This document shows, piece after piece, positions 23,047 to 24,817 of a stretch of DNA of 24,817 nt. The number at the start of each line of letters is the position of its first letter. Position 1 is the first letter of the stretch. The translations under genes and the position numbers were made by a program. The notes below the pieces were generated by a model that worked only from the letters and a program-made list of their open reading frames with translations, was not told the origin of the DNA and ran no database searches. Location of the stretch: contig JAEDGQ010000022.1 of NCBI GenBank assembly GCA_016297415.1, positions 1-24,817 of the forward strand, given 5' to 3'. The DNA is from Treponema sp. (lineage in GTDB: Bacteria; Spirochaetota; Spirochaetia; Treponematales; Treponemataceae).

Positions 23047-23760
23047 TTATTTATAGAGAAGAAATATGGCCGGGATTCTGTTGATTTCCGGCTTTTTTGT
23101 TTTTTTCCAGTCAGCAACAGATTTAGTTACGGCAAATTCTTCTTTTGTAGTTAATCCTGCTGCAATGCAGAGTTTAGTTTCAGGACGGCAGACTTTAAGA
23201 ACAGCTTCCAGCATTTTGTCGTTTCTGTATGGGGCTTCAATAAAAAGCTGAGTCTGGTTTTCTTTATAAACTTTGTTTTCAAGCTGCTTTATTTTTCCTT
23301 CCCGTTCATTGTTTTTTACAGGAAGATATCCGTTAAAAGCAAAGTTCTGTCCGTTAAAACCGGAACACATAAGTGCCATAATCATGGAATTTGGTCCTGC
23401 AAGAGGAACAACCTTAATGCCTTTTTTCTGGGCCAGTTCAACAGCACGGGCTCCCGGATCTCCAATACAGGGACATCCGGCGTCAGAAATAACTCCCATA
23501 CTTTCCTTGTTTTTAACAATGGGATCAAGAATAGAGGAAAGATCAGCTTTTGTATCTGTGTGTTCACTAAGTTCGGTAAAAGTGCAGTCATCAACAGGAA
23601 AATCCTTCTGTACGGAAATTAAAAATCTGACTGCTGATTTTCTGCTTTCAACAATAAAGTGGCGGATGTTCCTGATTATTTCTGCATTATATTCCGGCAG
23701 TACCTGATTATTAGGTGTGTCCCCCATAGTGCAGGGAATTAAATAAAGTGCTGTTTCCAT
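23047..23760 (-). CDS. rsmI: RsmI-like 16S rRNA (cytidine-2'-O)-methyltransferase / tetrapyrrole-methylase-fold protein
   Basis: A 237-residue SAM-dependent methyltransferase of the tetrapyrrole methylase fold. RsmI methylates the 2'-O of C1402 in 16S rRNA. The family blocks are visible: N-terminal ALYLIPCTMGD, VISDAGCPCIGDPGARAVELA (in place of the usual SDAGTPxxSDPG), VVPLAGPNSMIMALMCSGFNGQNFAFNGYLPVK and IEAPYRNDKML. It is shorter than E. coli RsmI (286 residues) and lacks the C-terminal extension, like the short forms I recall from Bacteroidetes; substrate assignment is therefore less certain. There is no Shine-Dalgarno site; a TAAAAT box ends six bases before the ATG. Its 3' coding end carries a terminator-like hairpin on the opposite strand. 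Confidence 0.85.
   Translation of the reverse strand: METALYLIPCTMGDTPNNQVLPEYNAEIIRNIRHFIVESRKSAVRFLISVQKDFPVDDCTFTELSEHTDTKADLSSILDPIVKNKESMGVISDAGCPCIGDPGARAVELAQKKGIKVVPLAGPNSMIMALMCSGFNGQNFAFNGYLPVKNNEREGKIKQLENKVYKENQTQLFIEAPYRNDKMLEAVLKVCRPETKLCIAAGLTTKEEFAVTKSVADWKKTKKPEINRIPAIFLLYK
23069..23106 (+). terminator. Plus-strand terminator-like hairpin inside the 3' end of the rsmI-like gene
   Basis: GCCGGGA (23069-23075) pairs with TTCCGGC (23086-23092) with one G-T pair, followed by T(6)GT(8). It reads as a terminator for plus-strand transcripts coming from the BI-1 family gene, yet lies within the last 20 codons of the convergent gene. Confidence 0.7.
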
Positions 23761-23766
23761 ATTTTT

Positions 23767-23795
23767 ATTTTAATGAATCAATAACAGATTGTGTA
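23767..23795 (-). promoter_or_regulatory. Possible promoter for the rsmI-like gene
   Basis: On the minus strand: TACACA (23795-23790, 4 of 6 consensus), 17-bp spacer, TAAAAT (23772-23767). The -10 ends six bases before the ATG at 23760, with no ribosome site between. Confidence 0.45.
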
Positions 23796-23856
23796 GTAAA
23801 AAATTAACGGAACTTTTCGGCTTCTGGACCATTCCGGACATACAATAATTTTTATA

Positions 23857-23885
23857 TTCAAAGTTTCAAAAACCTTTGGTATACT
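23857..23885 (+). promoter_or_regulatory. Extended -10 promoter for the TIM-barrel isomerase gene
   Basis: TTCAAA (23857-23862), 17-bp spacer ending in TGG, TATACT (23880-23885). The -10 ends seven bases before the ATG at 23893. The -35 and spacing match those of the plsC promoter. Confidence 0.7.
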
Positions 23886-23892
23886 TATTAAT

Positions 23893-24732
23893 ATGAAAAT
23901 TTTAATCAGACCACACGATATAGGAAAAGGAAGTGCAGACTGGCTGGGACAGAATGCACATGAATGGGGCTTCGACGGAGTTCAGCTTGCAATTGCAAAA
24001 GCCGTTGAAGGACAGAAAGGAGATCCGGGAACACTTACACCAGAAGTAATTTCTCAGATTCGTCACGGATTTAACGATCATCAGGTAGAAATTCCTCTCC
24101 TTGGAGCTTACTTTAACCCTGTTCATTCAAACAAAGACAAGGTAAAGGCCGGGGCAGAAAAGTATGCTGACCATCTTCGCCATGCAAAAGAATTTGGAGC
24201 CGCTTTTGTAGCTTCCGAAACAGGCAGTTACAATGACGATAAATGGACTTATAATCCAAAAAATCAGACAGAAGAAGCTTTTCAGGAAGTAAAATCAATT
24301 TTCGCACCAATGCCTCAAATTGCAAAAGAAAGCGGTGTTTGTATGGCACTGGAAGGAGCCTGGGGCCATTGTATGTACAAACCGGAAATGCTTAAGCGCC
24401 TTGCAGACGAAATTGATCCGGGTCAGGAAAACTTCCGTTTTATCGTTGATATTTACAACTATCTGTATATGGGCAACCATGAAGACCGTTCAGCCATTTT
24501 TGACAAATGTATGGAACTTTTTAAGGGCAAAATCTGCGGTTTCCATCTTAAAGATTACAAAGTAAATCCTGAAACTCAGGAACTGGAAATCGTACCTCTT
24601 GGAACAGGTTTGATGCACTGGGATCAGTGGCTTCCTCGTATCTTAAAAGAATGTCCTGACGCATACCTTATTTTCGAAGGTGTAAAAGATGTTCCTGCAT
24701 CCTTAAAGTTTGTAAGAGCAATTGTAGGATAG
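23893..24732 (+). CDS. Sugar phosphate isomerase/epimerase-like TIM-barrel protein
   Basis: A 279-residue protein of the xylose-isomerase-like TIM-barrel (AP endonuclease 2) superfamily, which includes sugar and inosose isomerases, epimerases and dehydratases. Likely metal-binding and catalytic positions fall at the ends of predicted strands: E in VASETGSY, E in CMALEGAWGH, D in FIVDIYNYLY, H in GFHLKDYK and E in LIFEGVKD. It is cytosolic, with no signal peptide. The exact substrate cannot be read from sequence, and no sugar-pathway gene is adjacent apart from the distant GH105 gene. There is no Shine-Dalgarno site; an extended -10 box ends seven bases before the ATG, so the mRNA is probably leaderless. 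Confidence 0.88.
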   Translation: MKILIRPHDIGKGSADWLGQNAHEWGFDGVQLAIAKAVEGQKGDPGTLTPEVISQIRHGFNDHQVEIPLLGAYFNPVHSNKDKVKAGAEKYADHLRHAKEFGAAFVASETGSYNDDKWTYNPKNQTEEAFQEVKSIFAPMPQIAKESGVCMALEGAWGHCMYKPEMLKRLADEIDPGQENFRFIVDIYNYLYMGNHEDRSAIFDKCMELFKGKICGFHLKDYKVNPETQELEIVPLGTGLMHWDQWLPRILKECPDAYLIFEGVKDVPASLKFVRAIVG

Positions 24733-24763
24733 TACATCATAACTATATTTAAAAGACATCTTA

Positions 24764-24817
24764 GGGGCTGTCCAATAAGTAATGACTGTAGCGGTCATTG
24801 AGCCCTTCGACAGGCTC
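24764..24817 (-). repeat. MITE-like dispersed repeat, partial copy E
   Basis: It starts with the terminal sequence GGGGCTGTCCAATAAGT and runs to the window edge in GACAGGCTC. It is the reverse complement of positions 3-55 and of the right half of 6754-6860. The rest of the element lies outside the window. Confidence 0.88.

Noticed and set aside
23273..23707. 144-residue plus-strand reading frame
   Set aside because: It is fully antisense to the RsmI-like gene, whose motifs are clear; no ribosome site or promoter was seen.
1..24817. A 25-kb transposon or genomic island bounded by the terminal inverted repeats
   Set aside because: The repeat also occurs inside the window, there is no transposase or integrase, and the content is largely housekeeping genes. 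Assembly breakage at repeats explains the ends better.

Overview
The window reads as a compact, AT-rich bacterial chromosome segment, most likely from a spirochaete of the Treponema type. This is inferred from gene content: a spirochaete-type 569-aa protein of unknown function, a TrpR-family protein without trp genes, lipoproteins with relaxed lipoboxes, a peptide transporter with a permease-ATPase fusion, and a very large ankyrin lipoprotein. I see no rRNA, tRNA, transposase, phage or CRISPR genes. The first and last ~54 bases are inverted copies of the same dispersed repeat, so the window is probably a whole assembly contig that broke at repeats.

Layout. 1-2994: a possible two-gene unit (unknown protein, then peptidoglycan-editing factor PgeF), ending in a repeat-rich spacer that faces the end of argS. 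2995-6878: argS and a GH105 unsaturated-glycan hydrolase diverge from overlapping promoters; a YfcE-like phosphodiesterase follows, then a strong bidirectional terminator and a 107-bp MITE-like repeat. 6880-8702: a minus-strand pair, a small alarmone synthetase and a DUF4349 membrane protein, with a second MITE-like copy upstream. 8778-11859: a minus-strand pair, a SulP anion transporter and a cytosolic ankyrin-like protein. 11941-18803: an oligopeptide ABC transporter (lipoprotein binding protein, permease, permease-ATPase fusion, ATPase) with a PlsC acyltransferase gene between the binding protein and the permeases. 18827-22866: a TrpR-like regulator, the 934-aa ankyrin lipoprotein and a Bax-inhibitor-1 family membrane protein. 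22867-24817: a hairpin-rich repeat, an RsmI-like methyltransferase on the minus strand, a TIM-barrel sugar isomerase/epimerase, and the closing repeat.

Together the genes suggest a host- or gut-associated fermenter that takes up peptides, trims pectin-like oligosaccharides and uses (p)ppGpp signalling. No single new system is proven. The strongest signals outside known genes are: (i) six genes that lack a Shine-Dalgarno site and instead have a sigma-70-like -10 box about 6-12 bases before a start codon, which suggests leaderless mRNAs; (ii) a MITE-like repeat able to form two mutually exclusive long hairpins; (iii) a second repeat family built around variable hairpins after stop codons; (iv) the permease-ATPase fusion with a GC-rich linker; and (v) the two ankyrin proteins.
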